Source of the DNA: Stenotrophomonas geniculata ATCC 19374 = JCM 13324
GTDB taxonomy: Bacteria; Pseudomonadota; Gammaproteobacteria; Xanthomonadales; Xanthomonadaceae
Length of the DNA stretch: 64,000 bases
Assembly (NCBI RefSeq): GCF_001431625.1
Contig: NZ_LLXT01000102.1
Coordinates: forward strand, 1 to 64,000
Direction of reading: 5' to 3'
The position numbers and the translations under genes were made by a program. The notes beneath the pieces were generated by a model, which saw nothing but the letters and a program-made list of their open reading frames with translations, searched no databases and had not been told where the DNA came from. Positions 51,392 through 61,074 of the stretch are shown here, one piece after another. Every line of letters begins with the position of its first letter. Position 1 is the first letter of the stretch.

Positions 51392-52303
51392 ATGGCACGC
51401 CAAATTATCGATATCGACACTGTCCAGCCGAACGGGAAGAAGGGCGACCCTGCGCGACTGATGTCGCAGAAAATCAACGGCAACTTCGAGGAGTTGTACG
51501 GTTCGGTTTCAGGCCTTGCCGCTGTCGGCGGCGACAACATGCTGATCAACTGCGGCGTTCCGATCAACCAGCGCGGTTTCGCTGGTGGCGCGCTGGCGGC
51601 CGGAGCGTATGGCTATGACCGTTGGAAGGCTGGCACAGGTGGCTGCAACGTCACCATCAATGCGACCACGGGTGTTTTCACCCATACCAGCGGCCCACTG
51701 CAGCAGATCGTAGAGGCGCCGCAGCTTGCCTGGGGGCAGCCGTTGACGATCAGCGTCGAGAATCCGAGCGGCAGCATCAGCGTGAGTGTTGGCGGGGCAA
51801 CAGGGACGATCACCGCCGGCAGTGGGCGTCGAGGCGTGACGCTCACGCCGTCCGGTAGCGGCAACTTGACGGTTCAGCTCACTGCATCGGGTGTGACCTA
51901 CGCCCGGCCCAAGCTCGAACGTGGCAGCGCGGCCAGTCCGTTCGTGGTGCGCCCGCAGGCGCTGGAGGTGGCTCTCTGCCAGCGGTACTACCAGAAGAGC
52001 TACAACCTTGCCACAACGCCAGGGACGGTAACGAACGAAGGACGAGTGACCTGGGGCTCCGGAAACCTTACGAATTCACTGAATCGAGCCTACGTGACTT
52101 TCAAGTGCGTGATGCGCGCGCCTCCAGCGATTGTGCTTCGTGGTGCTCCCTCGGGAACCACGGGGGTCATTTCCCAAGCCGATGGCACGAACGTCGCGGC
52201 TTCACCTGAAGCTATCGGTGAAACCGGGTTCAACGCCGCTTGGAGCAACACGAATGGCCAGTGGGGTGGCTGGTGGCATTGGACCGCGGATTCGGAGATC
52301 TGA
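51392..52303 (+). CDS. Tail fibre/receptor-binding-like protein
   Basis: The 303-residue protein has a short attachment N-terminus (RQIIDIDTVQPNGKKGDPARLMSQKINGNFEELYG). A Gly/Ser/Thr-rich beta-sandwich follows (LAWGQPLTISVENPSGSISVSVGG), then ASPFVVRPQALEVALCQRYYQKSYN, a block common in phage tail proteins, and a variable C-terminal domain. GGAGAG lies upstream. It is inserted between M- and L-like genes, which lambda lacks. Receptor contact is inferred. Confidence 0.65.
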   Translation: MARQIIDIDTVQPNGKKGDPARLMSQKINGNFEELYGSVSGLAAVGGDNMLINCGVPINQRGFAGGALAAGAYGYDRWKAGTGGCNVTINATTGVFTHTSGPLQQIVEAPQLAWGQPLTISVENPSGSISVSVGGATGTITAGSGRRGVTLTPSGSGNLTVQLTASGVTYARPKLERGSAASPFVVRPQALEVALCQRYYQKSYNLATTPGTVTNEGRVTWGSGNLTNSLNRAYVTFKCVMRAPPAIVLRGAPSGTTGVISQADGTNVAASPEAIGETGFNAAWSNTNGQWGGWWHWTADSEI

Positions 52304-52305
52304 TC

Positions 52306-52782
52306 ATGTACGAGCTGACGAAGGACACTGGTGCGGTGAAATGCCTGGACACCGGCGCAACGATTCCGGTGGACGCTGACACCTGGCAAGCCCGGCAGTA
52401 CAGGGAATGGCTGGACGCAGGCAACGTCCCGGATCCTGAGCCACTGCCCTACAAGCTCTACAGTCCGGAGCATTTTGCAGCTATCCGCGCCAGCGCTTGG
52501 GCATGGATGACCAGCTGGGTAGTTGAGCGCCGCTACGACAGCATCGAAACCTGCTGCAGCTACTTCAACAGCAGGATCACCCGCTATCGCGATGAGGCGC
52601 GCGCAATGGTTGCCTGGCGCGACTCGGTCAGCCAAGTTCTGGAGCAACTGGTGCTGGCACCACCTGCGGGCATTGAGACTTGGGAGCAGGTCCGGGCACT
52701 GCTGCCGCAGCCGGAGGCCTTCAACTGGCCTGGTGAGGTATCGCTGCCGCTGGGCGCCGGTGAATCGGCGGTGCTGGAATGA
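52306..52782 (+). CDS. Tail fibre assembly-like protein
   Basis: This 158-residue protein follows the fibre gene directly. It reads MYELTKDTGAVKCLDTGATIPVDADTWQARQYREWLDAGNVPDPEPLP and a helical C-terminal part, similar to small fibre-assembly proteins. A chaperone role for the 51392 protein is inferred from adjacency. It overlaps the L-like start. Confidence 0.6.
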   Translation: MYELTKDTGAVKCLDTGATIPVDADTWQARQYREWLDAGNVPDPEPLPYKLYSPEHFAAIRASAWAWMTSWVVERRYDSIETCCSYFNSRITRYRDEARAMVAWRDSVSQVLEQLVLAPPAGIETWEQVRALLPQPEAFNWPGEVSLPLGAGESAVLE

Positions 52783-54050
52783 TCACGGCCGATGCCCAGC
52801 AGCTCGAGCCGGGTGGCCGCGTCACGGTCTACGAGCTGGACGCCAGCAGCTTCGGCGCCGACCAGCTGTTCTTCCACGCGCACCTGCAGTCGGGCGTGAT
52901 CTGGTGGCAGGGGCAGGAGTACGGCGCCTGGCCGATTGAGGCGACCGGGTTCGAGCGCACCAGCGACCAGCCGCCGAACCCGCGGTTGAAGGTTGGCAAC
53001 CTGGACGGCCGGATCGCCGCCATGTGCATGCTCTACGGCGACATGGTCGGGGCCAAGGTGATCCGCCGGCAGACGCTGGTGAAGTACCTGGATGCAAAGA
53101 ACTTCCCCGGGCAGAACCGGGTGCGCTGGAGCAACAACCCCGGGGGAGTGAACGGTGGTGCGCGCTGGAACTATGAGGGCAATGGCGCCGGCACCAATCT
53201 GCCGCCGGAAACGGTCGAGGGGGTGACCTTCTACCCGGTGCGCTACGCGAGCAATGGCGTTAGCTGGCATCGGGTGACGACGACGAATGCATCCGGCACT
53301 GGCGGCTATGCGGCAGGTGACACCCTGATCGTTACCTCGTACCTGAAGTTCGGCAGCTCCGGCAGGGCACGCATCGGTATCAACCACAACACCGCCGCCG
53401 GCACGACCTATTCGATTCTTGCGGGTACACCCACCAGCAGGTTCACCGTCAACACTTCCACCGCCGGGCCGACCACGCTGCTGGAGCAAACCGACGTGGG
53501 CGGCGGCGTGCTGAAGCTGGTGTTCAAGGTGGTGCTGAATGCCGCGAGTAGCAGCACCACGTCCAGCATAGGCCCGGACACGAACACAGTTGGCGGGAAC
53601 GTTGTCGCCTACGGAACGCAGATCGAACTGGCAGACACGCCACAAGGCTTTTTCATCCCGACAGGCGCGCAGCCAGTGATCGGTGGATTCAACCCCACCG
53701 CCGACCCCAACGAGCACTTCCTGGACGAGATCTGGTTCATCGAGCGCAAGGTCTCCGAGACGAAGGAGGTGGTCGAGTTCGAGCTGACGACGGCCATCGA
53801 CCTCAACGGCGAGCAGCTGCCGGGGAGGCAGGTCATCGCGGGCGTGTGCGGCTGGCTGATCCGGGGCGGCTACCGCGGCCCGTTCTGTGGCTACACCGGA
53901 CCGGCTGTGGCCGACGCCAACGACGTGCCGACCACCGACCCGTCGCGCGACCAGTGCGGGGGCAGGGTGAGGAGCTGCAAGCTGCGCTTCGGCGCCGACA
54001 AGCCTCTGCCCTATGGCGGGTTCCCGGCCGCAGGCCTGCTGCGCACCTGA
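52779..54050 (+). CDS. Minor tail protein (gpL-like) with internal insertion
   Basis: The 423-residue protein is nearly twice lambda gpL (232). The ends match the family: LEPGGRVTVYELDASSFGADQLFFH at the N-terminus; GVCGWLIRGGYRGPFCGYTG and later CGGRVRSCKLRFG, with four Cys for an Fe-S cluster, at the C-terminus. Between residues ~108 and ~300 is an extra Gly/Thr-rich, beta-sandwich-like block (FPGQNRVRWSNNPGG ... VVAYGTQIELADTPQGFF). Confidence 0.82.
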   Translation: MITADAQQLEPGGRVTVYELDASSFGADQLFFHAHLQSGVIWWQGQEYGAWPIEATGFERTSDQPPNPRLKVGNLDGRIAAMCMLYGDMVGAKVIRRQTLVKYLDAKNFPGQNRVRWSNNPGGVNGGARWNYEGNGAGTNLPPETVEGVTFYPVRYASNGVSWHRVTTTNASGTGGYAAGDTLIVTSYLKFGSSGRARIGINHNTAAGTTYSILAGTPTSRFTVNTSTAGPTTLLEQTDVGGGVLKLVFKVVLNAASSSTTSSIGPDTNTVGGNVVAYGTQIELADTPQGFFIPTGAQPVIGGFNPTADPNEHFLDEIWFIERKVSETKEVVEFELTTAIDLNGEQLPGRQVIAGVCGWLIRGGYRGPFCGYTGPAVADANDVPTTDPSRDQCGGRVRSCKLRFGADKPLPYGGFPAAGLLRT

Positions 54051-54074
54051 TTTACGCCACCGTCGAGTAACCAC

Positions 54075-54099
54075 CAAGCCCGCCATGTGCGGGCTTTTT
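54075..54099 (+). terminator. Intrinsic terminator between L- and K-like genes
   Basis: The hairpin AAGCCCGC/GCGGGCTT with loop CATGT is followed by TTTC. Confidence 0.75.
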
Positions 54100-54112
54100 C
54101 ATGGGCGAGACC

Positions 54113-54853
54113 ATGCAACAGAGCACCCTGCAGGCCATCCAGGCGCACGCCGTGGCCGAGTATCCGCGCGAGTGCTGCGGACTGATTGTGGCCACGGCCG
54201 ACGGTGAGGTCTTCGTTGCCTGCCGCAACGTGGCCACCACGCCCAGCGAGCACTTCCGCCTGCCTGCCGAGGACTATGCCGATGCGGAAGACCAGGGCCA
54301 GGTGCTGGCCGTCGTGCACAGCCACCCCAACGCCCCGGCGACGCCATCGGATGCCGACCGCGTCATGTGCGAGGCCAGCGGCCTGCCGTGGCACATCGTG
54401 AGCGTGGGGCAGTGCACCGGTTCCGACCCGGAGTGCGGTGACCTTCAGACCATCGAGCCTTGCGGCTACGAGGCGCCGCTGGTTGGTCGCCAGTTCGCCC
54501 ACGGGGTGCTGGACTGCTACAGCCTGGTGCGCGACTTCTACGCCCGGGAGCTGGGCATCCGGCTCAGCCAGTACGAACGTGAGGACGACTGGTGGGAGAA
54601 GGGCCAGGACCTCTACAGCCTGGACCGCCTGCGCGCAGAGGGGTTCGAGCTGATCGACGGCGAGCCGCAGCGCGGCGACATGGTGCTGATGCAGATCCGC
54701 TCGCCTGTGCCGAACCACGCAGGTGTCTATCTGGGCGACGGCCAGATGCTGCACCACATGCACGGCCGCCTGTCGGAGAGGGTGGTCTACGGCGGCATGT
54801 GGGCAGAGCGGACGCGCTACATCGTCCGTCACCTGGGGGCGACTCATGGTTGA
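54113..54853 (+). CDS. Tail assembly protein (gpK-like, JAMM + NlpC/P60)
   Basis: The 246-residue protein is in the K position. An N-terminal JAB/JAMM metalloprotease carries Glu20 and HSHP (69-72), with SDAD (79-82). A C-terminal NlpC/P60 domain has Cys135 (DCYSLVRDFY) and His202 (NHAGVYLGDG). The wall hydrolase may help at DNA injection. ATG 54113 after GCGAGA is preferred to ATG 54101. Confidence 0.88.
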   Translation: MQQSTLQAIQAHAVAEYPRECCGLIVATADGEVFVACRNVATTPSEHFRLPAEDYADAEDQGQVLAVVHSHPNAPATPSDADRVMCEASGLPWHIVSVGQCTGSDPECGDLQTIEPCGYEAPLVGRQFAHGVLDCYSLVRDFYARELGIRLSQYEREDDWWEKGQDLYSLDRLRAEGFELIDGEPQRGDMVLMQIRSPVPNHAGVYLGDGQMLHHMHGRLSERVVYGGMWAERTRYIVRHLGATHG

Positions 54854-55442
54854 CCGGCTGCGCACCATCCGCCTGTACGGCCTCCTGGGCGCCCGCTTCG
54901 GGCGCAAGTTCCGCCTGGCCGTCAGCAATCCCGCCGAGGCTGTCCGCGCGCTGTGTGTGCTGTTGCCGGGCTTCCAGCAGTACCTGATGGGCGCCAAGGC
55001 TAGGGGCATGGAGTTTGCCGTGTTCGTCGGGCGCCAGAACCTGTCCAAGGAGCAGCTGCGCGATCCTCCTGGGGGCGATGACATTCGCATCGCTCCCGTG
55101 CTGATGGGGGCCAAGCGCGCAGGCGCGCTACAGACCATCGTCGGCGCCGTGCTGATCGTGGTGGGCGCGATCTTCTCCTATACCCCAGTGGGCGTGCCCC
55201 TCATGAAGCTGGGCGTGGCAATGGCCGCAGGGGGCATCGTGCAGATGCTCTCCCCCCAGCCTACCGGGCTTGGCGCCAAGGACAGCCCCGAGAACACCCC
55301 GAACTACAGCATGAACGGCGCCGTGAACACGCAGGCCCAAGGCAACCCCGTGCCCGTCGCCTACGGCGGCCACGACACCAAGGGCATGTTCGTGGGCTCA
55401 GCGGTGATCAGCGGCGGCATCTACGCAGAGGATCAGCAGTGA
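54846..55442 (+). CDS. Tail assembly protein (gpI-like)
   Basis: The 198-residue protein (MVDRLRTIRLYGLLGARFGRKFRLAV...) contains two hydrophobic segments (TIVGAVLIVVGAIFSYTPVG and MKLGVAMAAGGIVQMLSPQP). Family blocks end in GNPVPVAYG, the classic lambda I motif. It overlaps the K-like gene and the J-like GTG. Confidence 0.88.
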   Translation: MVDRLRTIRLYGLLGARFGRKFRLAVSNPAEAVRALCVLLPGFQQYLMGAKARGMEFAVFVGRQNLSKEQLRDPPGGDDIRIAPVLMGAKRAGALQTIVGAVLIVVGAIFSYTPVGVPLMKLGVAMAAGGIVQMLSPQPTGLGAKDSPENTPNYSMNGAVNTQAQGNPVPVAYGGHDTKGMFVGSAVISGGIYAEDQQ

Positions 55443-58400
55443 ACGTAGCCATCAAGTATCAGCCGACGCAGCTGGCGCGCGCCTGCTCGCCGGCGGCCAT
55501 CGCTGGTGCTGGCGGAAAGGGTGGCGGCAATGCCCGCACGCCGGTCGAGACCCCCGACAGCCTGCACTCGATCTCCTGCGCGAAGATCTTGGACCTGATC
55601 AGCGAGGGCGAGATCCGGGGGCTGGTGGCAGGCAACCAGTCGGTCTACCTCAACGAGGTGCCGATCCAGAACAGCGACGGCACCCTGAACTTCGCGGGCG
55701 TGCGGGTGGAAACCCGCGCGGGCACGCAGGACCAGGAGTACATCGCCGGGTTCCCCTCGGTCGAGAACGAGGTCACGGTCGGGGTCGAGCTGCGCAGCAA
55801 TGCGCCCGTCGTCCGCACTATCTCAGGTGCCGATCTGTCGGCCGCGCGCATTCGCTTTGGCTTGCCCGCCCTGCAACGGCAGAACACGGAAAACGCGGAC
55901 ACCGAAGGCTATGCCATCGAGTATGCGATCGATCTGTCCGTGAACGGGGGTGCCTTCAGCACCGTGCTGACCAACGCGTTCCGGGGGAAGACCACCAGCG
56001 AGTACCAGCGAAGCCACCGCATCGATCTGCCGGCCGGTTCTCAGTGGCAGGCACGCGTGCGCCGTCTGACGCCGAACGCGAACAGCTCGACCGTTGCCGA
56101 TACGGTGAACATCCTCTCGCTGACGGAGATCATCGACGCCAAGCTGCGCTATCCCAACTGCGCGCTCGCTGCGGTGCAGGTCGATGCGAGCGCGTTCCAG
56201 AACGTCCCGTCGCGCGCCTACCAGATCTGGGGCCGCATCATCCGGGTGCCGAGCAACTACGACCCGCGCACGCGCGCCTACAGCGGTATCTGGGACGGCA
56301 CCTTCAAGTCGGCATGGACCAACAACCCGGCCTGGGTGTTCTTCGACATTGTCACCAACGACCGGTTCGGCCTGGGCAATCGCCTGCCGCTGGATTGGGT
56401 CGACAAGTGGCGGCTGTACGAGATCGCGCAGTACTGCGATCAGCTGGTCAGCGATGGCGTGGGCGGGATGGAACCGCGCTTCACCTGCAGCCTGTACCTG
56501 CAGACCCGGGCCGATGCATACAAGGTTCTGCAGGACATGGCCAGCATGTTCCGGGGCATCAGTTTCTATGCCGCCGGTCAGGTCATGGCCTCGGCGGACA
56601 TGCCCAAGGACCCGGTCTACACCTACAGCCAGGCCAATGTGGTCGAGGGGCGCTTCAGCTACGAGGGCAGCAGCCGGAAGGCGCGCCACACCGTCGCATT
56701 GGTGTCCTGGACGGACCCTGACGACTTCGGCCGGCAGAAGGTTGAGCCGGTGCAGCTGCACGACGGCATCGCCCGCTATGGCGTGAACCAGATCGAGGTC
56801 ACCGCGCTGGGCTGTCATTCGAAGTCGCAGGCGCAGCGGGTGGGCAACCACATCCTGTACAGCGAGAACCTGGAGACGGAAACGGTCACCTTCGCGGTCG
56901 GTCTGGATGCGCTGAACTGCATGCCGGGCGACGTGATCCAGGTGGCCGACGCCAACCGCGCCGGCCGTCGGAATTCCGGCCGCATCAGCGCGGCAACCGC
57001 CAACAGCCTGACCCTGGACGTGGTGCCGCCGACAATGGCCGTGGGTGACCGCCTGCGCGCCACGCTGCCGAGCGGCAAGACCGAGGCGCGGACCATCAAC
57101 GGGGTCAACCCCGCCACGCGCGTGGTGACCGTCTCGGCGCCCTGGAGCGCGGTGCCGGTGGCGCAGTCGATCTGGGCGACCGAGTCGACCGACCTGGTGC
57201 TGCAGCAGTTCCGCGTACTGAGCATCGCCGAGGAGGAGGGGCTCACCTACCGCATCACGGCGCTGCAGCACCGCCCGGACAAGTTCGCTGCCATCGATGA
57301 CGGCACCCGCCTGGAGCCGCCGCCGATCAGCGTCATTCCGCCCAGCGTGCAGCCGCCGCCGGCCAACGTGCGCATGTCATCCCATGTGGTGATCGACCAA
57401 GGCATCGCGACGCCGGTGCTGACCATCGAGTGGGATGCTGCCGACAATGCGATTGCCTACGACGTGGAATGGCGCCGGGACGATCTGAACTGGGTGCGTG
57501 CGGGCCGGGTAGGGACCACCAGCTGTGAGGTCCGGGGCATCTACGCCGGCAAGTACCTGGCCAGAGTGCGCGCGGTCAACGCGCTCAACGCGGTCTCGCA
57601 GCCGACGCTGAGCATGCTGACCGACATCAAGGGCAAGACGGAGCCGCCGCCGGCGCTGACCTCGCTGACGGCCACCCCGGTGGTGTTCGGCATCCAGCTG
57701 GCGTGGGGCTTCCCGCCCGGTGCCACCGACACCGAACGGACCGAGATCTGGCGCAGCACCGGGCCGGACCGTGCCAGCGCCACGAAGTTCGCCGACTTCG
57801 CCTACCCGCAGAACCGCTACCAGCTCGACGGCCTGGCCGCCGGTGCCAAGTTCTACTTCTGGGGCCGGCTGGTGGACAAGAGCGGCAATATCGGCCCGTG
57901 GTATCCGGCCGGTGCCGGCGTCATGGGGCAGGCCAGCACCGACGTCAGCAAGTACGAGGAGTACTTCCGCGGCAAGATCGTGGAGAGCTCGCTGGGCCAG
58001 GACCTGCTGGCGAAGATCGAGAGCACCAGCGGGCTGGTGCCGCTGATCTGGAAGGCCGGTGCTACCTACGAGCCCGGGCAGACAGTTGTCCACAACGGCC
58101 GGATCTGGCAATGGAAGGGGCCGGGCAACGGCAACGAAACGCCGCCGGGCACGAAGTGGATGGATGTCGGCAAGGCCGTGGCCGAGGCGGGTGCGCTGGT
58201 CGGTCAGGTGAACCAGCTGCAGTTGGACGTGCAGGAGGTGGACGGCAAAGTGACTGCGGTGGGCCAGCAGGTCAACGGCCTGGTGGCGCAGTACAGCGCG
58301 GAGCATGCTGGCGATCAGGACTGGAACGCCGGTGATGAGACCTCTTACGCCGGCACCATCACCACGCTGTCGGTCATAGCCACCGGCGACTACGCGTTGT

Positions 58401-58960
58401 CGGAGCGGGTGGAGAACACCGAGGCATCGGTGGGCGAAACGCAGGCAATGGTGCAGCAGGCCTCGCAGGCCGTGGTGGACATGGACGGCCGGATCAGTGC
58501 GTCCTGGAGCCTCAAGCTGCAGATCGCGGCCAATGGCCAGTACTACGTGGCCGGTATGGGTATCGGTATCGAGAACCAGTCCGACGGCAGCTACCAGAGC
58601 CAGATCCTGTTCCAGGCCGATCGCTTGGCCCTGATCAACCTGGTGAACGGCCTGGTGACAACGCCATTCGTGATCCAAGGTGGGCAGACTTTCATCAGCC
58701 AGGCGCTGATCGGCACGGCGTGGATCAAGAGCGCCAACATCGAAGATGCCGCGATCACCAACGCGAAGATCAGCGGGGTGATCCAGTCGGATGACTACGT
58801 GCAGGGACAAACCGGCTGGCGCATCAACAAGGCAGCAGGTGGTGGGTTCGAATTCAACGGGACCGTGGCCGGCGGCTACCGCCTGAACATCACCAACCAG
58901 GGCGTTTACGTGTACTACCCGAACGGGGTCCCTGCGGTCGAACTTGGAGTGTTGCTGTAA
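55439..58960 (+). CDS. Tail tip/central fibre protein (gpJ-like)
   Basis: The 1173-residue protein begins at GTG 55439, overlapping the I stop. The N-terminal two thirds are the conserved J hub (SLHSISCAKILDLISEGEIRGLV; VFFDIVTNDRFGLGNRL). Fibronectin-III-like modules follow (about residues 650-800). The C-terminal third is the receptor-facing part (EDAAITNAKISGVIQSDDYV). It determines adsorption in lambda-like phages. Confidence 0.93.
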   Translation: MNVAIKYQPTQLARACSPAAIAGAGGKGGGNARTPVETPDSLHSISCAKILDLISEGEIRGLVAGNQSVYLNEVPIQNSDGTLNFAGVRVETRAGTQDQEYIAGFPSVENEVTVGVELRSNAPVVRTISGADLSAARIRFGLPALQRQNTENADTEGYAIEYAIDLSVNGGAFSTVLTNAFRGKTTSEYQRSHRIDLPAGSQWQARVRRLTPNANSSTVADTVNILSLTEIIDAKLRYPNCALAAVQVDASAFQNVPSRAYQIWGRIIRVPSNYDPRTRAYSGIWDGTFKSAWTNNPAWVFFDIVTNDRFGLGNRLPLDWVDKWRLYEIAQYCDQLVSDGVGGMEPRFTCSLYLQTRADAYKVLQDMASMFRGISFYAAGQVMASADMPKDPVYTYSQANVVEGRFSYEGSSRKARHTVALVSWTDPDDFGRQKVEPVQLHDGIARYGVNQIEVTALGCHSKSQAQRVGNHILYSENLETETVTFAVGLDALNCMPGDVIQVADANRAGRRNSGRISAATANSLTLDVVPPTMAVGDRLRATLPSGKTEARTINGVNPATRVVTVSAPWSAVPVAQSIWATESTDLVLQQFRVLSIAEEEGLTYRITALQHRPDKFAAIDDGTRLEPPPISVIPPSVQPPPANVRMSSHVVIDQGIATPVLTIEWDAADNAIAYDVEWRRDDLNWVRAGRVGTTSCEVRGIYAGKYLARVRAVNALNAVSQPTLSMLTDIKGKTEPPPALTSLTATPVVFGIQLAWGFPPGATDTERTEIWRSTGPDRASATKFADFAYPQNRYQLDGLAAGAKFYFWGRLVDKSGNIGPWYPAGAGVMGQASTDVSKYEEYFRGKIVESSLGQDLLAKIESTSGLVPLIWKAGATYEPGQTVVHNGRIWQWKGPGNGNETPPGTKWMDVGKAVAEAGALVGQVNQLQLDVQEVDGKVTAVGQQVNGLVAQYSAEHAGDQDWNAGDETSYAGTITTLSVIATGDYALSERVENTEASVGETQAMVQQASQAVVDMDGRISASWSLKLQIAANGQYYVAGMGIGIENQSDGSYQSQILFQADRLALINLVNGLVTTPFVIQGGQTFISQALIGTAWIKSANIEDAAITNAKISGVIQSDDYVQGQTGWRINKAAGGGFEFNGTVAGGYRLNITNQGVYVYYPNGVPAVELGVLL

Positions 58961-59349
58961 TGACGGACGTCGGCCTTCGCGTGAGGAACGAGAACGGTTA
59001 CGTGGAGACCTCGATCACCACCAAGCTGTCGAAGATGATCGGGTCATACAGGTTTCCTCTCTACAACCCGGTGAACTCCAACAACAAATGGGTGGCGCCG
59101 CCTGAAGCGAACGGAGGGCTTGTCGTCAACGATTTTTCTGGCGGCGAGCCCTTCTACTACTTCACATGCGAGGACCAGCGATCTGTGTACGGCATGCTGG
59201 TGCCATCGGTGACCATCTCGGGAAACGGCATCACCTGGACGTGGGATCCAGACGTGGTGAACTACCACGTCAGGATGGAAATGTTCCCAAGCAAACCCAC
59301 ATCGGGAACCGTCGGCGGCATCACCCTTCACTATGGGATCTACAGCTGA
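58960..59349 (+). CDS. Post-J accessory tail protein A
   Basis: The 129-residue protein (MTDVGLRVRNENGYVETSI...) starts in a TAATG overlap with J. Its N-terminal GLRVRN recurs in the next gene, suggesting a common virion-attachment motif. The rest (VNDFSGGEPFYYFTCEDQRSVYGML) looks beta-rich. Perhaps a decoration of the tail tip. Confidence 0.6.
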   Translation: MTDVGLRVRNENGYVETSITTKLSKMIGSYRFPLYNPVNSNNKWVAPPEANGGLVVNDFSGGEPFYYFTCEDQRSVYGMLVPSVTISGNGITWTWDPDVVNYHVRMEMFPSKPTSGTVGGITLHYGIYS

Positions 59350-60092
59350 TGGCCGTCGGACTGCGCGTGCGGAACCAAGGGACCGGGCAGATCCAGATCG
59401 GGGCCGGCTATCGGAATCTGCAGCTGGCCAAGTCGGGAACGCTCGATACGGGTTCCTTTCAGGGCAGTTCAACCGGGGGCTCACCACCGTTTGCATCTTC
59501 GTCCAACTATGGGTTGCTGGCGAGCACTGCCGGAACAACGAAACTGCACGTAATCAGGTACATCAACGACAGTGTCGCGTTCACGACCGGGTTCTCTATT
59601 GTCCAGTCGGGTGTTAGCTGCTACGTGTTTGCAGCGAATAATGCCCCGAACAAGACGTTGGAGTACTACACTTTCGACGCCACCGAGCGCGCTGCTTCCG
59701 GACCGGTTGGGCTGCGCATGCGCGGAGAGGACGGATCTGTCTTCTATGACTCGAGGCGGAAGGGGGTGCGGGTTCTGCAGGTTGTGCCGCTCCCACCGCC
59801 GCCGGTGAATACACCGGTCGTTGAGGTCGGCCAGTTTTTCCCGGGCACGAAGATCGGCATCGCTATCCCGTCTCCCAGGTTCTACTACGCATCGGTGTCC
59901 CAAGACCGGTGTACCGCCTACGCGGACGCTTTCCACATGACCAGCGACAATAGGATCTTCATGTCGAAGCATGAGACGTTCTCGCAGACCCTGATCACCA
60001 ACACCTTCCCAGTAGGTGGGGTGACGATGGGGCCGCAGAACGCCACGATCTTTATCGTGGACCTGACCGAAGTGCCGCTGGGGTTCGGGTAA
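59349..60092 (+). CDS. Post-J accessory tail protein B
   Basis: The 247-residue protein begins MAVGLRVRNQGTGQIQIGAGYRN and shares GLRVRN with the preceding gene. Two different beta-rich halves follow (FVLR-type GLRMRGEDGSVFYDSRRKGVRVLQ; SVSQDRCTAYADAFHMTSDNRIFM). TGATG overlap with the previous gene. Probable tail-tip protein of unknown function. Confidence 0.6.
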   Translation: MAVGLRVRNQGTGQIQIGAGYRNLQLAKSGTLDTGSFQGSSTGGSPPFASSSNYGLLASTAGTTKLHVIRYINDSVAFTTGFSIVQSGVSCYVFAANNAPNKTLEYYTFDATERAASGPVGLRMRGEDGSVFYDSRRKGVRVLQVVPLPPPPVNTPVVEVGQFFPGTKIGIAIPSPRFYYASVSQDRCTAYADAFHMTSDNRIFMSKHETFSQTLITNTFPVGGVTMGPQNATIFIVDLTEVPLGFG

Positions 60093-60141
60093 TCGCGGGC
60101 CGTCACGCCGCCGCAACGCTGGCTCGGGCGAGATGGCAGCC

Positions 60142-61074
60142 ATGTGCTATTCCGCCCAGATCACCGCCGCCTATCAGAAGCTGGTCCGGATGACCGGCGC
60201 CACCCTGTCGCTGCAGGAGTTCGCAGCGCTGTACGCCCATGACCCCGGCAAGAAGCGGCCCAAGACCCCGAAGGCCATGGACGACGCCTTCCGGGCCGGG
60301 ACGAGCCCGGCGGAGCTGGCGGTGTGGGCTGAGGTGAAGCAGTGGAACCGAGCCGAGGCCGCGGTACTGGAGCAGGAGCTGTTCGCCAACCGCCAGCGCC
60401 TGGCCGATGCCGAGCGCGCGCTGCAGGTGAAGGAAACCAAGAAGGCCCGGGAAGATGTGCGGATCGCCGGCAACAAGATCGATCGCGCCCTGGCCAAGCT
60501 GGCCGATCTGAAGCGCACCGAGCCGAAGGACCGAGATAGCCGGATCTTCCCCGGCGTGTATGCCCCGGTGATCGTCTCCGAGGGCGGCAAGCTTACGATC
60601 AAGCCGATGCGCTATCAGTGCCGTCTGGCCGGGAAGCCGGTCAATTACGACCAGCGCTTCCCCGGCACCTACAACGCCCGCCGCGACAGCCTGGAGAAGT
60701 TCTGGGCGCCCGCCTTCGGCCATACCCATGGCCTGATGGTAGTCGACACGTTCTACGAGAACGTGGAGGGGCCGGACGGCAAGAACCAGGTGGTGCAGTT
60801 CACCCCGCGCACGGGCGAGCCGAAGCTGGTCGCCTGCCTGTGGTCGCATTGGGTGGACCCGGCCGGCAAGGAACCGGATCTACTGTCGTTCGCGGCCATC
60901 ACCGACGACCCGGAACCCGAGGTGGCGGCCGCCGGCCACGACCGGACCATCATCAACATCAAGCCTGAGCACGTCGAGGCCTGGCTGAACCCGGATCCCG
61001 CCGACCTGGCCGCGCTGTACCGGATCTTTGACGACAAGCGGCACCCGTTCTACGAGCACAGAATCGCTGCCTGA
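60142..61074 (+). CDS. SRAP (HMCES/YedK-like) protein with large insertion
   Basis: The 310-residue SRAP domain has catalytic Cys2 (MCYSAQ), N178-A-R180 (TYNARRDS), Glu206 (FYENVE) and His266 (AGHDRTIINI). ATG 60142 must be the start because the Cys has to be N-terminal. SRAP proteins crosslink to abasic sites in ssDNA and protect them. YedK has about 220 residues; here an extra helical, charged stretch of about 95 residues (about 40-135) splits the domain. Confidence 0.88.
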   Translation: MCYSAQITAAYQKLVRMTGATLSLQEFAALYAHDPGKKRPKTPKAMDDAFRAGTSPAELAVWAEVKQWNRAEAAVLEQELFANRQRLADAERALQVKETKKAREDVRIAGNKIDRALAKLADLKRTEPKDRDSRIFPGVYAPVIVSEGGKLTIKPMRYQCRLAGKPVNYDQRFPGTYNARRDSLEKFWAPAFGHTHGLMVVDTFYENVEGPDGKNQVVQFTPRTGEPKLVACLWSHWVDPAGKEPDLLSFAAITDDPEPEVAAAGHDRTIINIKPEHVEAWLNPDPADLAALYRIFDDKRHPFYEHRIAA

